A stretch of DNA of 64,000 nucleotides from Aplysia californica (taxonomy: Eukaryota > Mollusca > Gastropoda > Aplysiida > Aplysiidae): the NCBI RefSeq assembly GCF_000002075.1, contig NW_004797534.1, forward strand, positions 530,625 through 594,624, written 5' to 3'. The stretch's first letter is position 1, and the number at the start of each line of letters is the position of its first letter. Positions 48,950 to 59,676 of this stretch are shown piece after piece. Both the position numbers and the translations under genes were made by a program. Under the pieces are notes generated by a model. The model was not told the DNA's origin and searched no databases. It worked only from the letters and a program-made list of their open reading frames with translations.

Positions 48950-49485
48950 CTGTCGTGTCAGAAACAAAAGAAAAAAGGGAGGAAGAAATTTTTTAAAACA
49001 TCACACCATCACTTAATAAGTACAGTCGAACCTGCTCTAACGGCCCCATATTTAAGACAACCACATGTACAAATGACCACTTTCCACAAGCCCCCTGAGT
49101 TTTTACCGGGAGGAGCGACCCTTGATTTTGCCAATTTTGGGTCAGGCTATGCACCTTGAGATGTTGGCTGATTTTTGGAGATCAACCAGTTCTTTGACTA
49201 AAAATAGCATGGAGACAATTGAGAAAGCCTTTATTCTCCTCATAAATTGCCTTGAAAACATGAGGGTGGGTTAATATGGTGTAGCAATGACCACGAAAAA
49301 CCTTTTTTTGCCAGAAAGTGTTTGCAAATAGGTGCATTTTGTAGCTTTATCTTCACTGAGCATGGAACTTTTTGAATTTTTAAAATCCATCAATAAACAA
49401 AAAAGTTACGGATTTTTTAATCAATTAATTTCTGGTACACTTTTATAATATAATGAAAAACTCCCAAAATATGGGACGTTCTTTG

Positions 49486-49905
49486 GTGAGTTTTGAGATA
49501 ATATTCGTCATATCTCGCTCATTTCTCGGAGTATTTAAAAGAAACTTGGCAACCCAGTACATTTTCTAGTGCAGAATCTAGTCCTGCTTTCAGATATTTC
49601 ATAGCTATCCTATTTTTTGAGTTATGAAGACGTTTATAGGTAAAAATGTGGTGGTTTTCGGTGAGTTTTGAAACAATATTTGTCATAGCTCGCCTAATTC
49701 TTGGAATATGTAAATGAAACTTAGCAGTCTAGTACATTTTTTAATGAAGAATCTAGTCATGCAGTCAGATTTTTAATATCTGTCATACATTTTGAGTTGT
49801 AAAGACATTAACAGGTAAAAAAGTGGCGTTCTTTACAGATTTACAAAGATTATCAGTCATATGTTCTCCCAAAGTCATGATATTTGAATGAAACTTGGCA
49901 ACATA
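49486..49905 (+). repeat. Diverged tandem repeat, period about 174 bp
   Basis: GGTGAGTTTTGAGATAATAT at 49486 recurs as GGTGAGTTTTGAAACAATAT at 49660. AATGAAACTTGGCAAC-type words, GAATCTAGTC and GTTATGAAGAC recur in register, and a third partial unit follows at about 49826. Confidence 0.7.
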
Positions 49906-49967
49906 AATGGTTCCTCCTTGCCAAGCAATGCTCTGGATCAATTTGTCACAAAAATGTAAGTAGAGAG

Positions 49968-49994
49968 CTGGATTTATTAGTCTAATAAATCCAG
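49968..49994. repeat. 27-bp palindrome
   Basis: CTGGATTTATTAG and its exact complement flank a single T. Confidence 0.8.
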
Positions 49995-52137
49995 TTCCGT
50001 ACTAGTAAAAGCATGCATACTTTGTTATAGAAAATAAGATCGTCTCTGTGTATATTCCATTGTTGGACAAGTCATGGGAATATTTCGCATGTGTAGGCTA
50101 CAACTCATACAATAAATGTAACATATTTACACCCCCCCCCCCCTCTTCTCTCTCTCTCTCTCTCTCACGCGCGCGCACACACACACACACACATGCACGC
50201 TCGCGTACTCACGCGTGAACGATAACAATGTATAAACGGGACTATCTTCCCAGACTGGACTAAATAAGTACCATACTCTTTAATAACAATCTTAATGCCT
50301 CACTTTTCCAAACAGAGCACACAGGACGAGTCAAAGTGTGTGCTTTCCCAAGAGGGGGGAATAGGCTTTCATAACGCAAACACAATGCCATACCACTTCT
50401 CAAGATGTTTGCTTTTCTGTTTCTATTCTTCTGTCATGCAATCAAGCAAATAAAAATGACTACATCTATTGTATTGTGACTAAAATGCAACAAAAATGCA
50501 AGTTATCAAGGCCCCCGTTTAGTTTTCAAGTATCCCCCCCCCCCCTTTCGAGTTCACATAAGCGGGGCCTCGTTTGTAGCGCCCGAGGCGACCGATGGCT
50601 GATGACGTCACTCAGTGGAAATTTCCCAGCCGCAGGGCATTCACCCAGTACGTGCAAATGGCAATGTCGCTTTTTCCCTTAGTTACTCCCACATTTTTAA
50701 AGATTACGCGAAAACCGCTAAACACAGAAGCTTTAAATTTTAAGGGAATAAAGAAAAATGGTGTACAACGTATCAGTCAGTTTGACAAATCACAGCTCCG
50801 AAAAATCTTCAAAGTGCACCACATCAACCACTTTTGCAAACGTTTTCGACTGCTTCTAGGATGGGTACAATGTTGTCAAACTGCATACTAAGAGATTGAC
50901 CTCTTTCCTCATTGGCTGCCAAGTTTCATTCATATCCATTCACGAGAAGCGGCGTGAGAGCGAGTTGAAGACAACAACCTTTGCGTTAGTGCGTCCCACG
51001 AAACATCTCCGCTGCGGGGGCCAAAAATCGGCAGAACAAAACGCGCTTGGTGGGCATTGCTATATGGTGAATTTTCACAATTGTCGTTTTTCGCAAAATA
51101 TCATTTTTTTTTTTTTTCCCCCTACTCCTTCCTTATTTTTCATCCTTTTTACATGAAATGTTCAGGAAACATAGATGGCAAGGCTGCCATCAATGTAAAA
51201 GAGAGATATTTGCGAAAAAAATAACAGTTTTCCATTGGCAAGCGATTACGCAAACTAAATTTAGAAAAGGTTTTTTATACTTTTGGAAAATTTTCATATT
51301 ATTTTTCTTTTGCACTTATTGAAAAAAAACTTTGCCGTTACACTGATAGGGTCTGGTTCAGGTATACTCTCACCAAATTTGGTCAGTAAATAGAAAGCCT
51401 TCAGGATTTGAATTTCATTGTTTATTTTCAAGATGGTGGCCATTTCCATAGCAACCGCTGTAGCTATGCCAAAATAAAATTGCGCATTAAGAGATTTTCC
51501 TATGCCTAACTTATATATATACTTAGATTTGATCTTGGACAACAAAAATAGAAAATGGTCCTCAAAGGTCGCTCTTCCCGTTAAAAATAATATAATAACA
51601 CTGTCCATGATGTCCACCTGTCTAAGACAACCACTTTTCTCCTCCACAAAATAGGAAGCTGTCTTAGACCGTTTCAACCCTACATTACTGGTATTTGAAT
51701 CTACATGTCAAAAGTTAGAAACTGATACAGATTGCAAAAGAAAATTTTGGATCATTTCTGAGGTTGGCTGCTCCCGCTCTGCCAGTAAGGGTCAATCAGT
51801 GTCCTCAGTTCTGTGTTGGAATAAGTTTAAACAAACCAGAAACCTTAAACCATCAACAAATATTGGGAGAAAAAAATACTAATCGGAGGGACTGCAAATA
51901 GGAGTGGAGGGCACACTGAAAACAATAGGTAATATACTTGACTGTAATAGGTGAGACTTGGGTTTGATCCTAATGGAATATTTCTGAACTGATGCTGTTT
52001 CAAGGATTGCAAATATTTCTCAGTCACATTCATGCTAGTTCAGAGCTTCGAACTCAAGTGAAAAAAAACTCAACAACCCCCCCCCCCCCCACACACACAC
52101 ACAAACACAGACAAAAGACTTGAATCAAAGCCCTCAC

Positions 52138-52265
52138 TTTTCCAGTGTTTGTGACCAAAGAAATGAGCGATGCCACAACACACTCATCGGTTCGTTTGAG
52201 CTCTTTGGTTGCAGTGGGAAGCTGGTGCTCCAGGGACACTTTGGAATTGTAATGTTTGGACACCT
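52138..52265 (-). CDS. PPP1R21: PPP1R21 coding exon
   Basis: Together with the carried base it encodes EVSKHYNSKVSLEHQLPTAT KELKRTDECVVASLISLVTN TGK. Human has DISKHYSQKAAIEHELPTAT then QKLITTNDCILSSVVALTNG. This is one of the best-conserved stretches and settles the identity. It starts in phase 1 and ends in phase 0; donor AAA|GTGAGG. Confidence 0.96.
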
Positions 52266-52353
52266 CTGTGGAAGGAAGAAACCATACAGAATAAAGGAAT
52301 TTATTATACAAAAAAAAAAATAGCTCCAGAGAATAGAAAATAATGTATATGTG

Positions 52354-52790
52354 TCACGATGCAGTGGAACCAGGCGCCTGTCAGTTCTTGAGCACAGCTA
52401 TTGGCACCACTTTAAAATTTGTTCATTTATCTTACTTTTGAAGAAAAAATGTCCATCTTTCTTGAATAGAATTCGAGATATTTGCAATTGGAGGAGGTGG
52501 GGGCCGCCTGGAGTTAGAAATAAAATAAGGGAGAAAATGGCCGCTAAATTTACTGACTTCCAAAGCTACAGTGTCCTTGTACACTGCAAATTTACATCTT
52601 TTTCGGTGCCTTTGATCAATGTTTTTCCGTAAAACCTATTTCGAAATGTGTTTTTAAATAGACATAAAGGGCGTAAAAAAAAAAAAAAAGCAAAAAAAAA
52701 GGGAGAAGTGCAACGAGCAGAAAAATGCAAGTTCCTTTGGTTTCATTATTTTGACGAGCGTCTGATTTTACAACGGTACCTCGCATGTTA
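52354..52790 (+). mobile_element. MITE family with GCGCTCGTCAA ends, copy B
   Basis: It starts GTCACGATGCAGTGGAACCA and ends TTGACGAGCGTCTGATTTTA. About 435 bp, and the short-form reference for the family. Confidence 0.7.
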
Positions 52791-52799
52791 TGAATAGCA

Positions 52800-53650
52800 A
52801 TACTTAACTCTCAGCTGTCAATTCTAAAGATGCTGCTTGATTTTCACATGTGCAAATGATGTTAATATAAAATGGACCCTTGCACCAAGTACATGAAAGC
52901 TCAACAATTTAATTAAGGAGAGGTAGCTATGTATAAAGCCAATTTTCATTTTGAGTAGTTTAATGCATTTAAAAAAAATCATTTTGATGTTCCCAGCGAA
53001 ACAGTGACAATAAGATCCATTTTGTCATTTTTCAGGTGTCTTTCTTGGGAATTGCCTTCTACAGAATGTAACTAGGGTATGCACCAACACGCTTCAGTGT
53101 TGCTATATTCTCCTCAAACTGCTCAAAACTTTCTATCATTTAGTCAAAAGTCATTTCCTTAAATAGGGCTTTCTTTATGAAGCACATGATTTACCTCAGC
53201 GACAATATCAACTGTCTGTACCTGTGGAGATGTCACGCAAGGCTGACTGGATACAGGTGTAGACTGCATAAGAAGGTGTGCACATGCGTGTGTGTGTCTG
53301 TGTGCATGTGTGAGCATGTGAGTGTGAGTGTGAGTGTGTGCGTGTGTACATGTATGTATGAATGTGAGTGCTTGTGGTGAAACACTAAACTCATGTGCCA
53401 GGTTTGGGACAATAAATATGTATCTTATCTAAGATTTATCAGTATATAGACTTATTGAGTGAAGAAAAGCAATTTTAGGCCCATATGAGAGCATAGCACT
53501 GAAAGGTTTTATCAGAGTGCTTCCTTCAAAGTAAAAAATTTACTGCTGAAACTGTCTTTTTCTTTATCAATGATCAGTTAAATACAACTCATTTAGCAAA
53601 AATCTGATATCGCACAGCACAGAAAATTAGATTTTTTGTCGCAGGACAGA
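52800..53650 (-). other. PPP1R21 intron, nothing recognised
   Basis: AT-rich sequence with a TG-rich low-complexity stretch at 53280-53345. No exon or element identified. Confidence 0.4.
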
Positions 53651-53658
53651 ATTCCCAC

Positions 53659-53751
53659 CTTTGATAGCATCGTGTAAATCGTTCAAGGACTTGCACAGGT
53701 GTGAAAAAAATTTCTTGTGGGATGCCTGCGGATGACCTTGACCTTGTACGC
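53659..53751 (-). CDS. PPP1R21: PPP1R21 coding exon
   Basis: It encodes VQGQGHPQASHKKFFSHLCK then SLNDLHDAIK, entering and leaving in phase 1. It matches human NYSSVLTNVGAALHGFHDVM in position and spacing, weakly in sequence. Acceptor TCGTTCAG|GC; donor AAAG|GTGGGA. Confidence 0.88.
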
Positions 53752-54089
53752 CTGAACGAGAGAAATCGAAAGTACTGGTATGTGTAAAACTGATATAAGA
53801 ACACAATTCTTTTTCAGAGCGTAAAATGTCATACAAAACTACAAGTCCTTTGGTACAAGTTATCTACAAGGAGACAACTGTTAACTTAATTCTCTGCACC
53901 AGAGATATTTCCATGATTATGCCACACCAGTTTATCATATTTAATGGCAGGTTGAAGGTGATGTTGGGAGAGGCCACTTGGCAGCTTTATTCTGTTCAGT
54001 AACGTAGTCATATTCATGTCAAAACATATCTAAAAAAGCATAAAGTGTTTAAGTGCAAGATTGCACAAAATGAGTCCTCGTTTTAGTTA

Positions 54090-54135
54090 AGATTTTTATG
54101 GCGTTTGTAACACAGTTAGGTCATATGGAGTAAAC
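54090..54135 (-). mobile_element. Tail-only fragment of the SINE/LINE tail family
   Basis: On the minus strand it reads CATATGACCTAACTGTGTTA then CAAACGCCATAAAAATC. Only the last 45 bases or so of the family are present. Confidence 0.5.
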
Positions 54136-54660
54136 ACAACACAAAATTTGAATTCAATACATAAACAGTTTTTGACAAACAGAAATAAAGAAGAAAGATC
54201 AGGAAGAATGAAACAACAACAAAAATACTTGACAGAAACTTTCACATCTCATAAACAAACAAATTTTTCTTTAAATCAGGGAAGTCAAGACAATTTTGAT
54301 TCGAAAGACAGGACATTAGGAACAGATAGAGTGGACTCTGCCACTATCTTCACTTCTGAGATTCAGAAGGTCAAGAATCTTGGACTGCACTGAACCACCA
54401 CTGTGAAACAACAGAGCTAGGATATGTAGCGAAAAATATCGCAAATCTATTTTTAACCTTTCTTCCAGACGGTGCTTGCCTCCTGTTGCAACAATGGCTA
54501 CTACAAACAGATAGAAACGGATTATCCAATAACAAAATCGTTGGGTTTGGACACAGCTGGTGTGGAAGAAAACCAAAATAGTCAGGGGTCAAAGTTGAGC
54601 GAATAGATTACTGCAAAATATATGGACTGAAAAGCAAAAAATATATTTAAATTATTATAG

Positions 54661-55050
54661 TAGAGGGTTTTACGGCGCTCGCAACAGCATAAGGTCATAT
54701 GAGGGGTGGGTGTCAACAGAGAAGTCTTTACAGGGAATCAGACTTACTCTGCTCACCTCTCTAGCTTCAACAGCACAAGGTCTGCTTCAACTATCAAGGC
54801 ACCCCGGAAATAGCAGGTCAAAAGAGTGTGACAAACATACAAAAGAAGTAGAGGAAAATGACAATAGTAAGGATTAGGAAAGAAAAAGCAGCAGTTCCCT
54901 GTTGCAGATCAGGCACAGTTATGAGCGCGACATGAATCAGCCCATTTACAATTCTACTGTGCTTGAACGAGAAATGTCTCCCCTTTGGGAATGGCCTAAA
55001 GGCACTACAGTCAGTGGCACTGCCCCGGGGGGTTGCAAAAAAGAAGCTCT
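54661..55050 (-). mobile_element. SINE-B (or LINE 3' UTR-like) copy, uninterrupted
   Basis: On the minus strand it starts near CCGGGGCAGTGCCACTGACT, passes GGCCATTCCCAAAGGGGAGA and CTGTGCCTGATCTGCAACAG, and ends CATATGACCTTATGCTGTTG then CGAGCGCCGTAAAACC. About 390 bp. The same unit is found on the plus strand at 57563-58333, broken by a LINE. Confidence 0.75.
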
Positions 55051-55074
55051 GTATGTAGTAAATGCTTTTAGTAA

Positions 55075-55675
55075 GTTTAGTTTTAGTAAGAGTTCTACGG
55101 CACTTGCAACACAATAAAGTCATATAAGTGCCGAAGATTAGAGCAATGTTGTTGTGGTTGTTGTTGTTAGCGATCCAGTAGCATCTGAGCGTCAACTCTT
55201 CTGCATGATGCCATTCGGTAATAGTTGCATGTTTGTTCTAACTGTTGTCTTGAGGAGTAGAGGCAATTAGATGTGTGGGGTAGCTTGGGAAGAAAACATC
55301 CCCTTAAATCAGTTTGTTTTCTACAGAAAAACAGATGATGTTCCACTGTCTCTGAGGGGTAGTCACATAGTGGGCAGGCAGCAGACTGCTTTACTCCAAT
55401 TCGGTTGAGATGTTGGTTGAGGGGTACATGTTGTGTTCTAAGTTGGAAGATTATGGATTGATCTCCCCTCCTCAACTCATTGATTGGATCTTTGACCAGT
55501 GGTTTATTCATGTTGCCATACATCCTCCTTCCTGTCGTACCTGTGGCCCAATCATTCAGATTAGAGATATAAAAAGAGAGAAACAAACACAAAAAAGAAG
55601 GAGGAGAGATAAAGACGATAGATGTTTGATAGGAAAGAAGGAGCAAACCACACCAGTGCACCTGCCAACAAACCC
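55075..55675 (-). mobile_element. SINE-A copy, interrupted by a LINE fragment
   Basis: The tail half (55075-55143) and head half (55558-55675) belong to one SINE-A unit. They are separated by a 414-bp LINE insertion with a 9-bp target duplication. GCTTTTAGTAAGT and GCTTTCAATAAGT near its outer edges may be its own diverged target duplication. Confidence 0.85.
55144..55557 (-). mobile_element. LINE 3' fragment (Jockey/R1-like C-terminus), nested
   Basis: AGATTAGAG at 55135-55143 and 55558-55566 brackets the insertion. On the minus strand an open frame reads RRGDQSIIFQLRTQHVPLNQ, HLNRIGVKQSAACPLCDYPS and ETVEHHLFFCRKQTDLRG..., ending VDAQMLLDR and a TAA. The CxxC...H...C pattern is typical of the C-terminal end of Jockey/R1-type and related LINEs. 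An (AAC)n tail begins at the stop codon, so there is essentially no 3' UTR. The frame is intact, suggesting a young insertion. Confidence 0.88.
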
Positions 55676-55712
55676 AAGCTTTCAATAAGTAATTAGCATC
55701 TCAGTTTCTTAC

Positions 55713-55849
55713 TTTGAGCAGCAAGTAAAGACACATTTGTGTCCAGTTTGTTGAAGACGGCGTTCAACTTCTTCAAGGAATGCAGTAAATCTTTGTTCTT
55801 GGAGGCCAGAGTGGCTGTGCAAGACGACACAGCATTCTCCTCATCCAAA
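55713..55849 (-). CDS. PPP1R21: PPP1R21 coding exon
   Basis: It encodes LDEENAVSSCTATLASKNKD, LLHSLKKLNAVFNKLDTNVS and LLAAQ. Human has LEEECESSLCTSALRARNLE ... MTAVFEKLQTYIALLALPST. It enters in phase 2 (the split codon gives Ser) and leaves in phase 1. Acceptor TTTTGTCAG|T; donor CAAA|GTAAGA. Confidence 0.94.
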
Positions 55850-55877
55850 CTGACAAAACAAGAGATATTTAAATATA

Positions 55878-56490
55878 TGTGTGTGCACCTAGAGAGAGGT
55901 ACCAAAAGTCGCCCCAGACTGTTTCGAGCTACAAACTGATAGTGCCAAATATCACTTTTTTGACTAAAATGTGTTTCCATTAAAAAATGATAGATCTAGA
56001 TCCAAAATTTTCTTACAATGCGCTCAAAGGGTTTTCATTGATTTGACTTCTAAATGTTTTATTTTGAATTATTCTGAGGGAAGGGTATCATAAAAACAAA
56101 TAATGAAAACTGCTTTTAAAAGGTGTTAAAATCTATTGTTGAAGCAAGTTTTCTCTTCCCTGCTATGTTTTACCATTGAATTTCATTCATGACATCGATG
56201 TCAACTGAATGCCAAATTGGAAATGAAATTTCCATTAAAAAATTCATTTGAAAAATTATATTTTTAAAGTTTGTATGTGCTCTCATGTTTGTTAAACTTA
56301 AAAGCTCATTTTTTCAAAATTATATTTTTATATCATACCTCGCACAATGTGCAATATCTCCAAAACTACTTGAGATATCTAAAAAATTCAAAAACCCCTG
56401 TGTTCAGCATTGAATTTCCTATAAGGTACAACCATTAACTTAATATGGTCAAAATCTGACTTTTGGTACCTTTCTTTAGGCACACACACA
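55878..56490. mobile_element. MITE, TGTGTGTGCCTAAAG family, copy 3
   Basis: Ends TGTGTGTGCACCTAGAGAGA then GGTACCAAAAGTC, and GACTTTTGGTACCTTTCTTT then AGGCACACACACA. It is 613 bp, uninterrupted, and lies 30 bp upstream of a PPP1R21 exon. Confidence 0.88.
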
Positions 56491-56868
56491 TATTATCACA
56501 GGCTGTTGACAAAATATGAACCATGTCATAATAATTTCTACAAACTATTTATAAACATATTTCGGGAAGACAAAGAGGACTTATCAATCACACGAAAAGG
56601 TGACTACAACTCCTCCATAGCACTGACAATTTATAATCATTAGCTTTGTTCTCCATGTCTATTCAATAATCTTGACAATAATATGTCCGCTTGAAAAATT
56701 TCACGTGAGTAGAAAACCAGAAACCAGGTTAATGAAGAATGTGGAATTTGGTGGATTCTTAACCTTCTGAACACAACCTTAGAGCTTAAATAAACTGTTC
56801 AAGGGGGTATTCATTGTTCAAATCTATTGATCTTGTGCTTACGAGACTGAGATGTGAGATAAAAAATT

Positions 56869-56944
56869 CTCCCCACTCAGGAATCGAACTCAAGTCTCCT
56901 GCCTGCAACAGTGAAGCGTGTAACTGCTACACTACAGACGCCGG
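56869..56944 (-). other. tRNA-like sequence (SINE head or tRNA pseudogene)
   Basis: On the minus strand it has an A-box TAGTGTAGCAGTTACACGC and a B-box GAGTTCGATTCC at tRNA spacing. The acceptor stem does not pair (GGCGTCT against GGGGAGA), so it is probably not a working tRNA. Val/Asp-type ancestry is a guess. Confidence 0.55.
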
Positions 56945-57001
56945 TTCTGAATTGTATTCTGTTTTGTATAAACGACTGACCACAGTAAAACAAAAGCTCA
57001 C

Positions 57002-57090
57002 CTTGAAATATAGTACGGGAGTAGCTTGTTCATGTAAGCCACCATACACTTGAAGTGCTTTGCAAAGGGTTGGAGCTCTGTTGCCGTTTC
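57002..57090 (-). CDS. PPP1R21: PPP1R21 coding exon
   Basis: It encodes ETATELQPFAKHFKCMVAYM then NKLLPYYIS, entering in phase 0 and leaving in phase 2. Human has ETTVKLKTFSEHLTSYICFL RKILPYQLKS. Acceptor GCATTTCAG|GAA; donor CAAG|GTGAGC. Confidence 0.94.
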
Positions 57091-57543
57091 CTGAAATGCA
57101 AACATTTGTTTCAAATTGGGCAGTGGCTACAATCCTTACACACCACGATAAATCCATGATGAACACAAGATATGCCAACAGTTGTGTTGATGCACAGTAA
57201 TCCTGATACGCTAGGGATGCTATTCTGATGCGCATTGAACACAAGGGCGGGATAATACCAGATACCCTCTGGGATATCAATGATATAGAGTCAACTCCAC
57301 TAGTGTTGACGTAGCTTGAGTAGATCTTCTGTTAAACTGACCTTTTTCATCAGGTCCCAGCTCCTCCTCTTCTTGACAATGATAAAAATCAAACGATTAT
57401 GTTGGGTTCAACTCAAACACAAAAACGTTTGAATGGAAGTGTTTTTTAACCCCTGGTTGCAGGCATGCAAAGGCTGAATTTTTTTTTTTTTGTGCGTGTA
57501 TATTGTTAGGTTAGTCCGATGTTTCTCAGCAAAGTTTTGACTA

Positions 57544-57564
57544 CCCCCCCCCCCCCCCCCCCCC
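57544..57564 (+). repeat. Poly-C run of 21
   Basis: Pure C homopolymer abutting the 5' end of the plus-strand SINE-B copy. Confidence 0.95.
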
Positions 57565-58333
57565 GGGGCGGTGCTGACCGAAGTGTCTTTAGGCCATTCC
57601 CAAAGGGGGGGACATTAACATCTCCAGTTCTTATGCACAGTAGAATTGTTTTGTTTTGTTTTTGTACGAGTTTTACGGCGCTCGCAACTGCATAAGGTCA
57701 TATGAGTGCGTGAAACACAAGTTGGTTGCATTCACAACAGTTCACTGCACGACTGGGTTCGGGTCAATAATCAGATTTTAAAATGTTAAAATGTAAAAAA
57801 TTTGAGGTAAATACGTTTTTAATTTGAAATAACTTTTTAAAATAACATAAAATTTTAAAACAATTTTATTTCATTTTACAATTTCCCATAAAGGCCAATG
57901 GCCTTCATAAAATCCAGAATTCTGTTGGGATCAACGAAGGAAAACAGATCTTGCAATTTTTTGCATCTAAAATATTTCCTTCGGGTCTCTCTGAAGTCTA
58001 GACATTCGGTTAAAATGTGTCTAATGGTAAAATCTGTGTCGCATTCGACAATGTCATGCTCATAACTGTGCCTGAACTGCAACATGGAACTGCAGCTTTT
58101 TCTTTCCTAATCCTTACTATCGTCATTTTTCCTCTGCTTTTTTTGTATGTTCGTCACACTCTTGTGACCCGCTATTTCCGGGGTGCCTTGATAGTCGAAG
58201 CAGACTTTGTGCTGTTGAAGCTAGAGAGGTGAGCAGAGTAAGTCTGATTCCCTGTAAGGACTTCTCTGTTGACATTCACCCCTTGGTGTTCATATGACCT
58301 TATGCAGATGCGAACGCCGTAAAACTACTAAAC
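57563..58333 (+). mobile_element. SINE-B copy on plus strand, interrupted by a LINE
   Basis: The head (57563-57655) has GGGGCGGTGCTGACCGAAGT and GGCCATTCCCAAAGGGG. The rest (58043-58333) has CTGTGCCTGAACTGCAACAT through CATATGACCTTATGCAGATG then CGAACGCCGTAAAAC. Compared with 54661-55050 it is split by a 5'-truncated LINE copy at 57668-58043. It is the only tail-bearing copy on the plus strand. Confidence 0.75.
57668..58043 (-). mobile_element. I/Nimb-like LINE 3' end, 5'-truncated
   Basis: On the minus strand it encodes ECDTDFTIRHILTECLDFRE, TRRKYFRCKKLQDLFSFVDP and NRILDFMKAIGLYGKL with a stop. A 3' UTR of about 200 bp follows, ending CATATGACCTTATGCAGTTG then CGAGCGCCGTAAAACTC. It is homologous to the copy at 63430-64000, and its frame is open. 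Confidence 0.88.
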
Positions 58334-59012
58334 CTAAAAAAAAAAGTTTTAACGTGAGCGATATTTTATGGAAAAATAGGGCCTACTTAAGAGTAGATAA
58401 ACGCACAGTAGACCCACACAGGGCCGTGATGGAACCATGAAGGGAGCGTAAGGAGCAGGTGTGTGTGACGTCATAACCCAATAACCTCATCCACTCTCTC
58501 CTCAAAGCCTCAGGTGAAGGGCATAGCGCTTCATAAGACAATGAGTAAGCCTTGGTCTCTCTTGCACACTGCCATTTGAATTCGATTCGATAGTTTCTCT
58601 TGCACCCAGTTCCATTTGAATTTGGTTGTCAAGGCCTACTGTACTGTCTCAAATTCAGTACTAGATCTACTGAAACAAATCAAATGTTGTTTTCCGAACG
58701 TTCACTCCATCCTAGCGGAAAGTTATTCAAACTGCATTGATAGTCAATTTTGATTTTTTTCAGCAGTCACAAGAAAGATGGATGGAAAAAAAGGAAGAAA
58801 ATTTATTGTTCTTTCAATCAAAACAATCAATAGAGAAGATGGAAATCAAAGGAGCAAGGAAAAAGATTTTGTTATGACCCTTAATTTTGTGACCTCTCAC
58901 GTTAAGTTGAATTAAGGATAAGTTTATCTTTTTTTTTTCACTCCCGATTAAATCAATTCATGATTGGCATAGAATGAGAGACAAGGAAGCCACATGTCTG
59001 ACACAGACTTAC

Positions 59013-59114
59013 AAGAACTGTGAGGGAATCATCTTTCAGGTTGCTGACAAAGCTCCGAAGAGATTGTTCCACTGGGCGAAGATGCAGCATATTCTCATGC
59101 AGGTATTTGCAGAA
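59013..59114 (-). CDS. PPP1R21: PPP1R21 coding exon
   Basis: It encodes FCKYLHENMLHLRPVEQSLR then SFVSNLKDDSLTVL (34 residues, phase 0 both ends). Human has FSQYLHENASYVRPLEEGML. Acceptor TTCCAAAG|TTC; donor CTT|GTAAGT. Confidence 0.96.
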
Positions 59115-59676
59115 CTTTGGAAAAAAATAATGAGAAAAACAAACAGGAATAATACATACCACTCATACTCATAAGATTATTTCCACTTATAAAATGGACA
59201 AACCTTTACAATTTGCACATGAAATAAACAAATCCATAAAGGCAAAAGCAAGAGAAATCTGAATGTTATCCTTTGTAAGTAAATCATACATTGCCATTAC
59301 CATTGAAAAGCTCCAACAAACTGATATAATTCGTATAAAATGATTAGAGGTAAGCTTTTAGCCAGCACATCATTCTGTTTAACCATTTATCTTAGTTGAC
59401 CATACAGTTCAATTACTTTTACTTCTTTCTTCTGTGACCATAACATATAAATGATTACTGCCAGGGTGACAGGATTATCCGTGCTACATATCACAATGTT
59501 GGAAGCCATTAATTTTTATTAATGGCAGTCACATAATCATGCAACAGTTAGGCTAGTTATTAGCATTTTCCGTCCACATCTCCTACAAGAAAGCATAAAT
59601 CTTGGGAAAAAACAAACAAACAACTATTCAAATGACATAGTCCTAAAGTTGGGACAGGCAGAATCGTTGTTCTTAC

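Larger units (their letters stand above)
49100..51588. mobile_element. About 2.5 kb TIR element nested in the short MITE
   Basis: The left end TTTTTACCGGGAGGAGCGAC mirrors the right end, whose reverse complement reads TTTTTAACGGGAAGAGCGAC. The interior is AT-rich and non-coding by eye. It includes a diverged 174-bp tandem repeat, a short CA/CG patch and a CpG-rich block at 50520-51030. Superfamily unknown. Confidence 0.55.
49023..51680. mobile_element. Short CAGTCGAACCTG MITE, split by a larger insertion
   Basis: The left piece (49023-49099) starts CAGTCGAACCTGCTCTAACG after TA. The right piece (51589-51680) contains CACCTGTCTAAGACAACCAC and ends CCGTTTCAACCC before TA. The two pieces together resemble the uninterrupted 187-bp copy at 32214. 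Confidence 0.6.

Noticed and set aside
48737-49159. Plus-strand frame overlapping a PPP1R21 exon
   Set aside because: It is antisense to a well-conserved exon and then runs into a MITE.
50595-50891. 98-codon frame in the 49-51 kb element
   Set aside because: The protein has no recognisable motif or family feature; probably chance in a CpG-rich stretch.
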